From Methanomassiliicoccaceae archaeon (GTDB lineage Archaea > Thermoplasmatota > Thermoplasmata > Methanomassiliicoccales > Methanomethylophilaceae), in the NCBI GenBank assembly GCA_031254685.1, contig JAIRTZ010000117.1, forward strand, positions 1 to 26,995: a stretch of DNA of 26,995 bases, read 5' to 3'. Of this stretch, positions 1 through 7,145 are shown one piece after another. The first letter of the stretch is position 1. Each line of letters starts with the position of its first letter. Under the pieces are notes generated by a model. The model ran no database searches, was not told the DNA's origin, and saw only the letters and a program-made list of their open reading frames with translations. A program made the position numbers and the translations under genes.

Positions 1-1527
1 CTTCCAAAACAAGCGACATCTCTTTGTCCCGAGTGTAAAAGATTAGTGCCTGCCACACTTTCGGAGAAGGATGGGAAGGTGTGCATAGATAAAGTGTGTC
101 CGGAGCACGGTTCTTTCAGCGACGTATACTGGTCGGACGCAGAGATGTTCCTGAGGGCGGAGAAGTTCGCGTACGACGGTGTCGGCCTCAAGAACCCCAT
201 GGACAAAGTGTCCGAGGGGAAGAACATATGCGTGAACATCGGCGGAAAGGATTTCGAGATGCTCACGTGCACAGCGCTTGCCAACATAGATCTTACGAAC
301 AGGTGCAACATGCGCTGCCCGATATGCTTCGCGAACGCGAACCAGGCCGGTTATGTCTACGAACCGGATTACGACACTGTCGTAAAGATGCTGGAGATGC
401 TCAGGTCGGAGGAACCGATCAAGTGCACCGCGGTGCAGTTCTCGGGCGGAGAACCGACAATATACCCGAGGTTCGTGGACATCATAAGGAAAGCGAAGGA
501 ACTCGGATTCGCGCAGGTGCAGGCCGCAACGAACGGGATCGAGTTCGCAAAGAGGCCGGAGCTCGCGAAGGAGGCGGCGGCCGCGGGCCTTAATACGATA
601 TATCTGTCATTCGACGGCGTATCCGACGACATCTATCTGCAGGCGAGGGACAGGAAGATGTTCGACGTGAAACTGAAAGTTCTGGAGAACCTCAGGAAAT
701 TGGAGAAGCCGCCGTCGGTAGTGCTCGTCCCGACCGTGGTGCGCGGCGTCAATGACCACCAGATAGGCGATATCATCAATTTCGCGCTGGAGAACTCGGA
801 CATCGTCCGCGCGATCAACTTCCAGCCGGTGGCGTTCACCGGGAGGATAACCAAGGAAGAATTGACGAAAGGGCGTTTCACGCTTCCCGACCTGATCAAG
901 GCGGAGGGGGCGCAGACCAAATACACAACGAAAGAGGACTGGTACCCGGTGCCGGTGGTGGCGCCGATATCCAAGCTTGCGTCGCTGCTCCTGAAGGAGA
1001 ACAAGGTGACGTTCACGACGCACCCGCACTGCGGCATCGCGACGTACCTCTTCAAGGACGACAAAGGGAACGTCACGCCGATGACGAGGTTCGTCGATGC
1101 CGAAAAACTATCGACGGGATTCTACGAGCTGGCGCAGAAGGCCGAGAAGAAAAGGTTCAAGAAGCTGCTCGTGTTCAAATTGCTGAAGCTCGTGAAGTCA
1201 TGCATAAACGAGGAAAATCTGCCGGAAGGGATGACCAAGAAGAAGTTCGTCAAGACGATGAGGGCCATCATGAGCGACAAGAGCAAAGAAACGCTGGCGG
1301 ACTTCTCGTGGAGAATGATAATGATCGGCGGCATGCACTTCATGGACGATTACAATTACGATGTTGAACGGGTCAGGAGATGCGGCGTCCACTACGCGAC
1401 GCCGGACATGCACGTGATACCGTTCTGCGCGTACAACGGCGGACCGGGATACCGCGAGGACACCGAGAAGAGATTCTCGATCCCGCTGGCGGAATGGAAG
1501 GCAAAGCACGGCGATGAGCATTGTTGA
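1..1527 (+). CDS. tes: Tetraether lipid synthase (radical SAM), 5' end cut by window
   Basis: Radical SAM enzyme of the MJ0619/Tes family, which joins the phytanyl tails of two archaeol lipids to make membrane-spanning tetraethers (GDGT) at the membrane. The frame is open from base 1, so the true start lies outside; the GTG at 46 falls inside a zinc/rubredoxin-like segment. That segment has a CPEC pair at 25-36 and a later CPEH, matching the N-terminal Cys4 metal site of the family. The radical SAM cluster is CNMRCPIC (CX3CX2C) at 304-327, followed by a GGEP motif (FSGGEPT). Further cysteines near the C terminus (HPHCG, RRCG, PFCAYN) are candidate auxiliary-cluster ligands. The ferredoxin and geranylgeranyl reductase that follow support a lipid role. 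MJ0619 was earlier assigned as a pterin methyltransferase, so relatives may be annotated that way. Family assignment is strong; exact activity is inferred. Confidence 0.85.
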   Translation, partial: LPKQATSLCPECKRLVPATLSEKDGKVCIDKVCPEHGSFSDVYWSDAEMFLRAEKFAYDGVGLKNPMDKVSEGKNICVNIGGKDFEMLTCTALANIDLTNRCNMRCPICFANANQAGYVYEPDYDTVVKMLEMLRSEEPIKCTAVQFSGGEPTIYPRFVDIIRKAKELGFAQVQAATNGIEFAKRPELAKEAAAAGLNTIYLSFDGVSDDIYLQARDRKMFDVKLKVLENLRKLEKPPSVVLVPTVVRGVNDHQIGDIINFALENSDIVRAINFQPVAFTGRITKEELTKGRFTLPDLIKAEGAQTKYTTKEDWYPVPVVAPISKLASLLLKENKVTFTTHPHCGIATYLFKDDKGNVTPMTRFVDAEKLSTGFYELAQKAEKKRFKKLLVFKLLKLVKSCINEENLPEGMTKKKFVKTMRAIMSDKSKETLADFSWRMIMIGGMHFMDDYNYDVERVRRCGVHYATPDMHVIPFCAYNGGPGYREDTEKRFSIPLAEWKAKHGDEHC

Positions 1528-1537
1528 GGGTGGAACG

Positions 1538-1708
1538 ATGAAGGTGTCATATGAGAAATGTCTGCACTGCGGGTGCTGCGCGGGCGCGTGCCCGAAGAAT
1601 GCGATATACTTGAACGATTACGTACTGGAATTCAACGGCGACTGCAACAACTGCGGACGCTGCGTGAAACTGTGCCCGGTCGGGGCCTTAAAGAAGGAGC
1701 GTGCCTGA
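1538..1708 (+). CDS. 2[4Fe-4S] ferredoxin, small
   Basis: A 56-aa bacterial-type ferredoxin with two complete CX2CX2CX3CP motifs (CLHCGCCAGACP and CNNCGRCVKLCP), hence two [4Fe-4S] clusters, acting as a cytoplasmic electron carrier. The ATG at 1538 is chosen because a GAGGGTGG ribosome-binding sequence at 1526-1533 sits just ahead of it; the in-frame ATG at 1514 lies inside the preceding gene. It starts 10 nt after the tes stop and ends at or just inside the start of geranylgeranyl reductase, so the three are almost surely cotranscribed. In Methanosarcina acetivorans a ferredoxin is required with geranylgeranyl reductase for full lipid saturation, so it is the likely electron donor here. Whether it also serves Tes is inference. 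Confidence 0.93.
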   Translation: MKVSYEKCLHCGCCAGACPKNAIYLNDYVLEFNGDCNNCGRCVKLCPVGALKKERA

Positions 1709-1709
1709 C

Positions 1710-2897
1710 ATGAGGTATGATTGCGATATCGTCGTCATCGGCGCCGGCCCCGGGGGCAGCATGGCCGCGAAGTACGCGGCGCTCGGCGGCCTCAATGTCA
1801 TTATGATAGAAAAGAAAGCGGAGATCGGCGCGCCGCTCAGGTGCGCCGAAGGAGTATCCAAAAAATGGCTCGCCGAGATCGGAGTGACGCCGGACCCGAA
1901 ATGGATATGCGCCGACATGGCCGGGGCGACGATACGCTCGCCCGGCGGTTTCACGTTCCAGCTCGACGAGAGCAAGGCGGGCGCCGAGGTCGGTTACGTG
2001 CTTGAAAGGCACATGTTCGACAAAGCGTTGGCGGAACAGGCGGCCGCGGCGGGCGCGAAGATAATGATGCGCACCGGATGCACCGGTGTGATCAGGGACA
2101 AAGGAAAGCTCGTCGGCGTCAAAGCGAGGACGATGGACGGCGAGATAGAGATATACGCGAAATGTGTGGTCGCCGCGGACGGCTTCGAATCGCAGGTCGC
2201 CAGGTGGGCCGGCGTGGACACCACGCTGGATGCGAAGGACATCGACACATGCATCCAATACAGGATGGCAAACATCGATATAGATCCGAAGTACTGCGAG
2301 TTCGTCATCGGTTCGGAGGCGCCCGGCGGATACATATGGATATTCCCCAAGGGCGAGCGCATCGCGAACGTAGGCATAGGCGTACAGGTCGCGAAGTGCA
2401 GGCACGGCGCCGATCCCAAATACTATCTGGACAAATTCGTTGCGAAGGACCCGCGTCTGAGGAACGGGCAGATACTCGAGATCGTCGGCGGAGGCGTTTC
2501 CACGTGCCCCGGGCTCGAGGAGGCGATTGCCGATAATCTGGTGATAGTCGGGGACGCAGCGAGGATAATCGACCCGATCACCGGCGGAGGCATAGCGCAC
2601 GCGTGCAGGACGGGAATGTATGCCGGCAAGGTCCTCGCGGAATGCGCGAAGAAGAACGATTTCTCGAAGTCCGCGTTAAAGCCGTACGAGAAGATGTGGC
2701 GCGACAGGATGGAGGATAAGCTGTACCTCAACTGGATGGCGAAGGAGCGTTTCGCAACGCTGCCCGACGACGTATTGGACGATCTCGTCAAGATAATGGG
2801 CAACTCCGACATCGGAGAGGTGAACGTTCACAACCTGCTGACGGCGATAAAGGCGAAGTATCCGAAAGTGGTCGAAGGGTTCGAAGACCTGATATGA
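1710..2897 (+). CDS. ggr: Geranylgeranyl reductase (digeranylgeranylglycerophospholipid reductase)
   Basis: A 395-aa FAD-dependent reductase that hydrogenates the geranylgeranyl chains of archaeal phospholipids. It has the N-terminal dinucleotide-binding motif VVIGAGPGGS (residues 8-17), a central YIWIFPKGE signature typical of geranylgeranyl reductases, and a second FAD motif, GDAARIIDPITGGGI, near residue 280. Length is normal for the family. Two starts are possible: GTG 1701, only 1 nt after the GGAG at 1696-1699, and ATG 1710, 10 nt after it; ATG 1710 is preferred. The gene overlaps or abuts the ferredoxin and closes the tes operon. Its TGA is directly followed by the TCA (reverse TGA) of mevalonate kinase, leaving no intergenic DNA between the convergent genes. 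Confidence 0.93.
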   Translation: MRYDCDIVVIGAGPGGSMAAKYAALGGLNVIMIEKKAEIGAPLRCAEGVSKKWLAEIGVTPDPKWICADMAGATIRSPGGFTFQLDESKAGAEVGYVLERHMFDKALAEQAAAAGAKIMMRTGCTGVIRDKGKLVGVKARTMDGEIEIYAKCVVAADGFESQVARWAGVDTTLDAKDIDTCIQYRMANIDIDPKYCEFVIGSEAPGGYIWIFPKGERIANVGIGVQVAKCRHGADPKYYLDKFVAKDPRLRNGQILEIVGGGVSTCPGLEEAIADNLVIVGDAARIIDPITGGGIAHACRTGMYAGKVLAECAKKNDFSKSALKPYEKMWRDRMEDKLYLNWMAKERFATLPDDVLDDLVKIMGNSDIGEVNVHNLLTAIKAKYPKVVEGFEDLI

Positions 2898-3824
2898 TCA
2901 CTCGAGCCTTGCGCCGTGCTCTCCCGTTCTTACCACGAACGGTTTGCCGCCGTGCAGCGCGATAGCCTCGCATACCTTTTCCGGCTCATCGGTAAGGGCC
3001 ATCATGCTCCCGCCGCCGCCGGCGCCGGTGAGCTTCGCCCCGTATGAATGTCTGAGCGAGGCGTCGACAAGTTTGTTCAGCTCATTGCATGAGACGCCGA
3101 GTATCGACAGTAATTTGTGATCGTGCGTCATCAGTTTCCCAAGTTTTACGAGATCGCCCTTCCTCAGTGCGTCCAGGCCGTCCGTTGTCGTCCGTCCGAT
3201 CTCGTCGACGATGTCGGCCGCGAACGTGTTCCTGTCCTTATACCGTCTCACCTTCTCGACGAGCGGCCCGGTGGCCGCGTGCAATCCCGTATATCCGACG
3301 ACCAGCGTCATCTCGGGTATCGCGATGTCGCGCACGCTCCACGTACGTCCGTTGATCGAAATGTCCCACAGATGCCTGCCGGCGTCCTCCGGGGCGTTCA
3401 GCGCGACCCCGTATCCGTGCGTGCTCGCCGACGTGTCGAGCGGGCTCGCGCCCCCTTGGACCGTATACTCGACATCGAACGCGTCCTTTGCCAGCGTCCC
3501 GTCATCGATGTCGGTCCCGTTCAGTTTGTTAAGGGCCCTGAGGAACGACGTCGACAGCGCCGCCGACGACCCGAGCCCGGAACCGGGAGGGATCCCGCTC
3601 TCCGTCTCTATCCGCACCGGATGCTCCGAGGAACGCAGCATGTACTTCAGGTACGGGTGTTTATCCTCGTCGAACGCCTTTCCGTTGACGGTGGTCTCGG
3701 ACGCTTTGCTCAGGGTGCATCTGATGCGCCTGTCTATTGCCAGCGCTATCGCCGGCTTGCCGTAGACGACGGCGTGCTCTCCGAGTATTATCAGCTTGCC
3801 GGGCGCGGATGCGGTTACCGTCAT
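2898..3824 (-). CDS. mvk: Mevalonate kinase
   Basis: A 308-aa GHMP-superfamily kinase that phosphorylates mevalonate to 5-phosphomevalonate, the entry to archaeal isoprenoid lipid synthesis. The three GHMP motifs are present: N-terminal PGKLIILGEHAVVYG (residues 8-22), the ATP loop PPGSGLGSSAA (79-89) and C-terminal LTGAGGGGS. SPLDTSAST (Asp130) matches the catalytic-Asp region of mevalonate kinases and argues against homoserine or galactokinase. The start is ATG 3824, which overlaps the stop of the upstream 173-aa gene by 4 nt (ATGA); a longer frame to 3911 would run through that gene and has no homologous-looking N terminus. It is the last gene of an aminotransferase-unknown-mvk operon and ends flush against the lipid operon. 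Confidence 0.95.
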   Translation of the reverse strand: MTVTASAPGKLIILGEHAVVYGKPAIALAIDRRIRCTLSKASETTVNGKAFDEDKHPYLKYMLRSSEHPVRIETESGIPPGSGLGSSAALSTSFLRALNKLNGTDIDDGTLAKDAFDVEYTVQGGASPLDTSASTHGYGVALNAPEDAGRHLWDISINGRTWSVRDIAIPEMTLVVGYTGLHAATGPLVEKVRRYKDRNTFAADIVDEIGRTTTDGLDALRKGDLVKLGKLMTHDHKLLSILGVSCNELNKLVDASLRHSYGAKLTGAGGGGSMMALTDEPEKVCEAIALHGGKPFVVRTGEHGARLE

Positions 3825-4342
3825 TTGTTCAGTCCGTACCTGCTCAGCGCTTCGGCGATCGCATCGTTCGGGCTCCTTCCGCTCAGCAGCTGCTTCCCGA
3901 CGGTCCACCATTTCTCTTCCTTTTCGATGACGGCCTTCTCAAAATCCTCGTCGGTCCTGAAGTCGTCGCGCTTGATCTTCGAAACCACTTCGTAATTCGC
4001 CTCAAGCAGGTCGACGCCGTACTTCTGGTTCACCACGGAAACGCCCATCATGTGATCGAGACAGTACGAAAGCTCGAGCGCAAGCTCGTCGGGTATCGAC
4101 TCCATGACCATGTCGAGCACAGAGTTCACGGTCATCATGAACAGCAGTTCGCGCTTCGCCTCATCCGGCATTTCCTTCTCCTCGTTCAGCTGCTCAACGA
4201 TGGAATCGAACCATATGTCCCTCAGCAATTGCGTCCTCTTCGGGTTCTTTCCCCAGAGCTGCGCCTCCAGCGGGATGGTCGGCTCCTCCTCGAACAGGTC
4301 GTTTATTGTCTCCTCATCCTCTTTCTTCTTCGCCACATTCAT
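3821..4342 (-). CDS. Unrecognised 173-aa acidic helical protein
   Basis: I do not recognise this family. The product is soluble, acidic and probably mostly alpha-helical, with no signal peptide, membrane segment or cysteine-pair metal site. An N-terminal charged stretch (KKKEDEE) precedes a conserved-looking helical core (WFDSIVEQLNEE, LSYCLDHMMG) and a C-terminal segment with WW and a GRSPNDAIAEAL motif. The start is ATG 4342, which shares one base with the aminotransferase TGA (TGATG) and follows an AAAGGG ribosome-binding sequence; the GTG at 4345 is less likely. The stop overlaps the mevalonate kinase ATG by 4 nt. Translational coupling on both sides suggests a conserved operon role, but no function can be assigned. 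Reality as a gene is well supported by operon packing and codon use. Confidence 0.85.
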   Translation of the reverse strand: MNVAKKKEDEETINDLFEEEPTIPLEAQLWGKNPKRTQLLRDIWFDSIVEQLNEEKEMPDEAKRELLFMMTVNSVLDMVMESIPDELALELSYCLDHMMGVSVVNQKYGVDLLEANYEVVSKIKRDDFRTDEDFEKAVIEKEEKWWTVGKQLLSGRSPNDAIAEALSRYGLNK

Positions 4343-5457
4343 CACCCTTTCAGTTTCTTTGATACTTTTTCGAGAATATCCATTCCCATACTTATCTTCT
4401 GTTCATCGGCCGCGTACGAGAATCTCAGGTGCCCCTCGCCGTACTCTCCGAACGCGGACCCCGGGACACATATCAGTTTCTCTTTCACAAGCTCCATTGC
4501 GTACTCTTCCGATGTCATTTTGAACGAGAACGACGGGAACGCGTAGAAGGCGCCCTTCGGGGCGCTCATCGTCAGTCCGTCGATCGCGTTGATCCTCTTC
4601 GTTATCAGGTCGCGTCTTTTTCTGTATATCTCGCGCACCCCGCTCAGATATGCGTCGATCCCGGGCATCGCGCTCAGTACGCCGAACTGCGCCGGCATGT
4701 TCGGGCATGCGCACATATGGTACGCCATCTTCGTCAGGTCGACGGTCACGTCGCGGCCGGCGATCACGAATCCCAATCTCCATCCGGGCACGGCCATCAT
4801 CTTCGAGAATCCGTTGACTATTATCGAATTGTCAAGTTCGGATACGAACGATCTGTGCTTCCCTTCGTAGACGAACGGTTCGTACACCTCGTCGGAGACG
4901 ACCGTTATTCCCTTGTCTTTCGTTATATCGCGTATCGCCTTGAACGACGCTTCGCTGAGGGCGCCGCCGGTGGGGTTCGACGGATAGTTGAGGAACAGCA
5001 ACTTCGTGCTCTTCGTTATCTTCCGCTGTATGTCGTCGATGTCCGGCTGGAAATCGTTCTCCGTGAGTTTGTACTCGGTCGCCTTCCCGCCGGAAAGCAT
5101 CGTGTGCGGCCCGTATACGACGAATCCAGGACCGGGTATCAGCGTCTCGTCCCCGGGGTTGATGAGCGACTGCGCGATCATCAGCAGCGCGGTCGTCCCG
5201 CTGGGGGTTATCATTATGTTCCCGGGTTCCAGCGAATAACGGGACGCGACCGCCTCGCGCAGCGGCATTATGCCGGGCGTCGGCCCGTACCCGTTCATTC
5301 CTTTCACGGCGGCGTCGTTCATACCTTTTATCGCTTCCTCCGGCGGTCTCACGTCCGGCTCGCCGAGGCTCAGGTTTATCGAGCCGGGGGCGGCGAGTTC
5401 GAACATCTTCCGTATTCCGGAAAGAGGGGCTTTCTGGAGTCTCTCGGATATCCTCAT
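4342..5457 (-). CDS. Class I/II PLP-dependent aminotransferase
   Basis: A 371-aa fold-type I aminotransferase (AspB/AlaT-like COG0436 group) that moves amino groups between amino acids and 2-oxo acids. Visible features are the NYPSNPTGG motif (Asn161), SDEVYEPF (Asp189/Tyr192 contacting PLP), the PLP-binding lysine in GFSKMMAVPGWRLGF (Lys219) and the substrate-carboxylate Arg after GWRLGF, near the C terminus (HLRFSYA). ATG 5457 is chosen because homologues begin close to the RISERL segment; ATG 5469 is possible. A TATA-like ATTAAC/TTAATATG stretch on the minus strand near 5482-5491 favours the inner start. It heads the operon with the 173-aa unknown and mevalonate kinase. The donor specificity (Asp, Ala or aromatic) cannot be read from sequence. 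Confidence 0.9.
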   Translation of the reverse strand: MRISERLQKAPLSGIRKMFELAAPGSINLSLGEPDVRPPEEAIKGMNDAAVKGMNGYGPTPGIMPLREAVASRYSLEPGNIMITPSGTTALLMIAQSLINPGDETLIPGPGFVVYGPHTMLSGGKATEYKLTENDFQPDIDDIQRKITKSTKLLFLNYPSNPTGGALSEASFKAIRDITKDKGITVVSDEVYEPFVYEGKHRSFVSELDNSIIVNGFSKMMAVPGWRLGFVIAGRDVTVDLTKMAYHMCACPNMPAQFGVLSAMPGIDAYLSGVREIYRKRRDLITKRINAIDGLTMSAPKGAFYAFPSFSFKMTSEEYAMELVKEKLICVPGSAFGEYGEGHLRFSYAADEQKISMGMDILEKVSKKLKG

Positions 5458-5495
5458 GCTCCCGCCCATCCTTCTACGTGCATATTAAGTTAGGC

Positions 5496-5514
5496 ACGGA
5501 CGCACGCCGTCCGT
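5496..5514. repeat. Perfect 7-bp inverted repeat, possible operator
   Basis: ACGGACG, a 5-nt spacer (CACGC), then CGTCCGT. It lies just upstream of the TATA-like stretch of the aminotransferase operon (minus strand) and about 95 bp upstream of the TATA box of the rightward 88-aa gene. The position fits an activator or repressor site for the leftward operon, but no second copy was found nearby, so the role is open. Confidence 0.4.
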
Positions 5515-5609
5515 TAATAAAGAGCGCATTCCGCGCCCCGTTCAACGATATAATATTTATACTGATTTCATCTTATTTTCCTTGAAAAGTAATATTTTTT
5601 CACGAAGCA

Positions 5610-5616
5610 TTATAAA
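5610..5616 (+). promoter_or_regulatory. TATA box for the 88-aa basic protein
   Basis: TTATAAA in an AT-rich tract (5548-5616) with a purine-rich segment (ACGAAGC) just upstream, as expected for BRE-TATA. A start of transcription about 25 nt downstream, near 5637-5641, would give a leader of roughly 60 nt, unusually long for this window. A second AT-rich block (TATAATATTTATAC, about 5549-5562) could be an extra or leftward promoter element. Confidence 0.6.
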
Positions 5617-5655
5617 CACACAATTGATACATGGCACCAACCATAGACGTAAGTA

Positions 5656-5673
5656 GGCACCTCAAAAGGTGCC
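5656..5673 (+). promoter_or_regulatory. Leader hairpin ahead of the 88-aa gene
   Basis: GGCACCT, loop CAAA, AGGTGCC: a perfect 7-bp stem with a tetraloop, lying between the predicted transcription start and the ribosome-binding sequence GAGGTGG (5686-5692). It is placed to act on the 5' untranslated RNA. A second GGCACC at 5633-5638 could compete for the same 3' arm, which would allow two alternative folds. This is not a recognised riboswitch class. Confidence 0.55.
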
Positions 5674-5697
5674 GTGACGATCTCAGAGGTGGACAGA

Positions 5698-5964
5698 ATG
5701 GCAACTGACTGGTCAAAATACGAAGCATTCAGCATGGTAATGAAGAAAAAGGAAGCACCCCTTCCCGACACACAACTCGCCAGGGCGATCGCCAAGGCGA
5801 TGGCAACGATAGATGCCAAAGAGAAGGCGGGCAAGATGAAACCGGCGAACGCGGCCGCATTCAGGGCGAGGGTCAACGGATTGAAGCCCCTCGTCGGCAA
5901 AGAGGAGGACGCAGGTCTTCTTCAGGCGGCCCAGATCATCGGCGGCATCAACAGATCGCTTTGA
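5698..5964 (+). CDS. Unrecognised 88-aa basic protein
   Basis: I do not recognise this protein. It has 88 residues, about 11 Lys and 4 Arg against 9 acidic residues (net basic), is rich in Ala and Met, has no cysteine and no membrane segment, and is predicted mostly helical. ATG 5698 is chosen because a strong GAGGTGG ribosome-binding sequence sits 5 nt upstream; the in-frame ATG at 5674 lies upstream of that sequence. It is monocistronic: its own TATA box and hairpin-bearing leader precede it, and a hairpin-T4 terminator follows 17 nt after the stop. A strong promoter and ribosome site plus small size and basic charge suggest an abundant nucleic-acid-binding or structural protein, but this is only inference; it does not look like a histone, Alba, MC1 or HTa. 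Confidence 0.85.
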   Translation: MATDWSKYEAFSMVMKKKEAPLPDTQLARAIAKAMATIDAKEKAGKMKPANAAAFRARVNGLKPLVGKEEDAGLLQAAQIIGGINRSL

Positions 5965-5969
5965 ACCCG

Positions 5970-5978
5970 ATAAATATC
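5970..5978 (+). promoter_or_regulatory. Possible TATA box for the HD-domain gene
   Basis: GATAAATATC-type AT-rich element directly after the 88-aa gene. A start about 25-30 nt downstream would fall near 6000, at the end of the terminator hairpin, giving the HD gene a short leader. Confidence 0.4.
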
Positions 5979-5981
5979 TTC

Positions 5982-6000
5982 GGGGCATCACGCCCCTTTT
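5982..6000 (+). terminator. Hairpin-T terminator after the 88-aa gene
   Basis: GGGGC, loop ATCAC, GCCCC, then TTTT: a 5-bp GC-only stem followed by four T. It isolates the 88-aa gene as a single-gene transcript. Confidence 0.65.
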
Positions 6001-6014
6001 AACCCTTCGGATGA

Positions 6015-7145
6015 ATGGAAATGCGCAAAGCAATGAACATGGATCTCATTTACAATATGTTCGACGCGGCCAATATGCGCAGGTGGAACGATCACCTCCG
6101 TCCCGCCGATCTCACCGAGCTCGATAAGCAGGCGCATAAGATGGTCATAGCGTGGGTGCTCGGAAAGTTCGAGGAATCCGAAGGGAAGGGAAAGATCGAC
6201 TGGAGAAAGCTGATCGAGCGTGCAATGTTCTCATTCATCCGCAGGACCATACTCACGGACCTGAAACCTCAGCTGTTCCACCGCGTTGTCATCGAGAAAG
6301 AGAAAGAAATGAACGACTTCGTTCTGCGCGAATTCGACGCCCGCGTGCCTGAGGCGGAGAAGAAGTTCAGGGAACGCTTCATCTCGTATCTGAAAAGGGA
6401 TACGTTGTCCAAGGAGGACAGGATACTGAAGGCGGCGCATTATCTCGCCACTTCGTGGGAATTCAAGCTCGTTTACAACGCGAACCCGTCGATGTACGGC
6501 ATCGATAGGACAAAAGGCGAAATTGAGAAGCAGATCAAGGAATACGCGGACGTGTCCGGCGTGATACGCCTGTTCTTCGGAAAGGACACGTTCGATTTCA
6601 TAGACCTCTGCGGTCAGCTCAGATTTCAGCAAAGATGGGCCCGTGTCCCGCGGATACCGCAGACGACGGTCCTCGGGCATATGCTGATGGTCGCGAACAT
6701 GGTGTATCTGCACGACGTCGACATGAAGGCCGACGATGCGAGCGTGTACACGAATTATTTCACGGCGCTGTTCCACGACCTTCCGGAAGTGCTGACGAAG
6801 GACGTGATATCGCCGATCAAGAGGAGCATAGACGGATTGGACGAACTGCTGTCCGAGTACGAGCGCGAGATGGTATCGTCATCGCTGCTCCCGCTGCTCC
6901 CGAAGGAATGGCACAGCGAGTTCCTGTCGCTGATAGACGACCCGTTCGGAGGCCCCGGGGGGACGTCGGTGAAGGTGTGCGACCTCTTCGCGGCGTACAT
7001 GGAGGCGCACGTCTCCGAGTGTTACGGGATCTCGTCAAGATCGCTGTCCGACGGAAAGGAGGAGCTCAAAGCGAAGCTCCTGTCGATGGAGACGGACGTT
7101 GACGTGAAGGGATTGCTCGAAAGGCTGGACAGCATGCGCATTTAA
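6015..7145 (+). CDS. HD-domain phosphohydrolase (YfbR-like)
   Basis: A 376-aa protein of the HD superfamily; such metal-dependent enzymes cleave phosphate esters of nucleotides. The metal-binding set is visible: His222 in LGHMLMVAN, His254-Asp255 in ALFHDLPE and a following Asp263 (TKDV), the H...HD...D pattern of the HD_3/YfbR group. The N-terminal RRWNDHLRP...LDKQAHKM segment (residues 22-43) is a recurring feature of long archaeal members. In-frame ATGs at 6015, 6021, 6033 and 6039 are all possible; none has a clear ribosome-binding sequence, and family length suggests one of the later two. It converges on seryl-tRNA synthetase and the two genes overlap by 4 nt (TTAA). The substrate is not predictable; a 5'-nucleotidase or dNTP-related role is one guess. 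Confidence 0.85.
   Translation: MEMRKAMNMDLIYNMFDAANMRRWNDHLRPADLTELDKQAHKMVIAWVLGKFEESEGKGKIDWRKLIERAMFSFIRRTILTDLKPQLFHRVVIEKEKEMNDFVLREFDARVPEAEKKFRERFISYLKRDTLSKEDRILKAAHYLATSWEFKLVYNANPSMYGIDRTKGEIEKQIKEYADVSGVIRLFFGKDTFDFIDLCGQLRFQQRWARVPRIPQTTVLGHMLMVANMVYLHDVDMKADDASVYTNYFTALFHDLPEVLTKDVISPIKRSIDGLDELLSEYEREMVSSSLLPLLPKEWHSEFLSLIDDPFGGPGGTSVKVCDLFAAYMEAHVSECYGISSRSLSDGKEELKAKLLSMETDVDVKGLLERLDSMRI

Noticed and set aside
2180..2200. T-loop-like CTTCGAATC, hint of a tRNA
   Set aside because: Inside ggr in frame; no acceptor stem, anticodon arm or D-loop can be laid around it. A similar GGTTCGAAT at 9629 is likewise coding.
1632..2600. Minus-strand frame (322 codons) opposite ggr
   Set aside because: Shadow of geranylgeranyl reductase; no motif.
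3117..3995. Long plus-strand frame (292 codons) opposite mevalonate kinase
   Set aside because: Arg-rich shadow of mvk and its upstream gene caused by GC-rich third positions; no motif and no ribosome-binding sequence.
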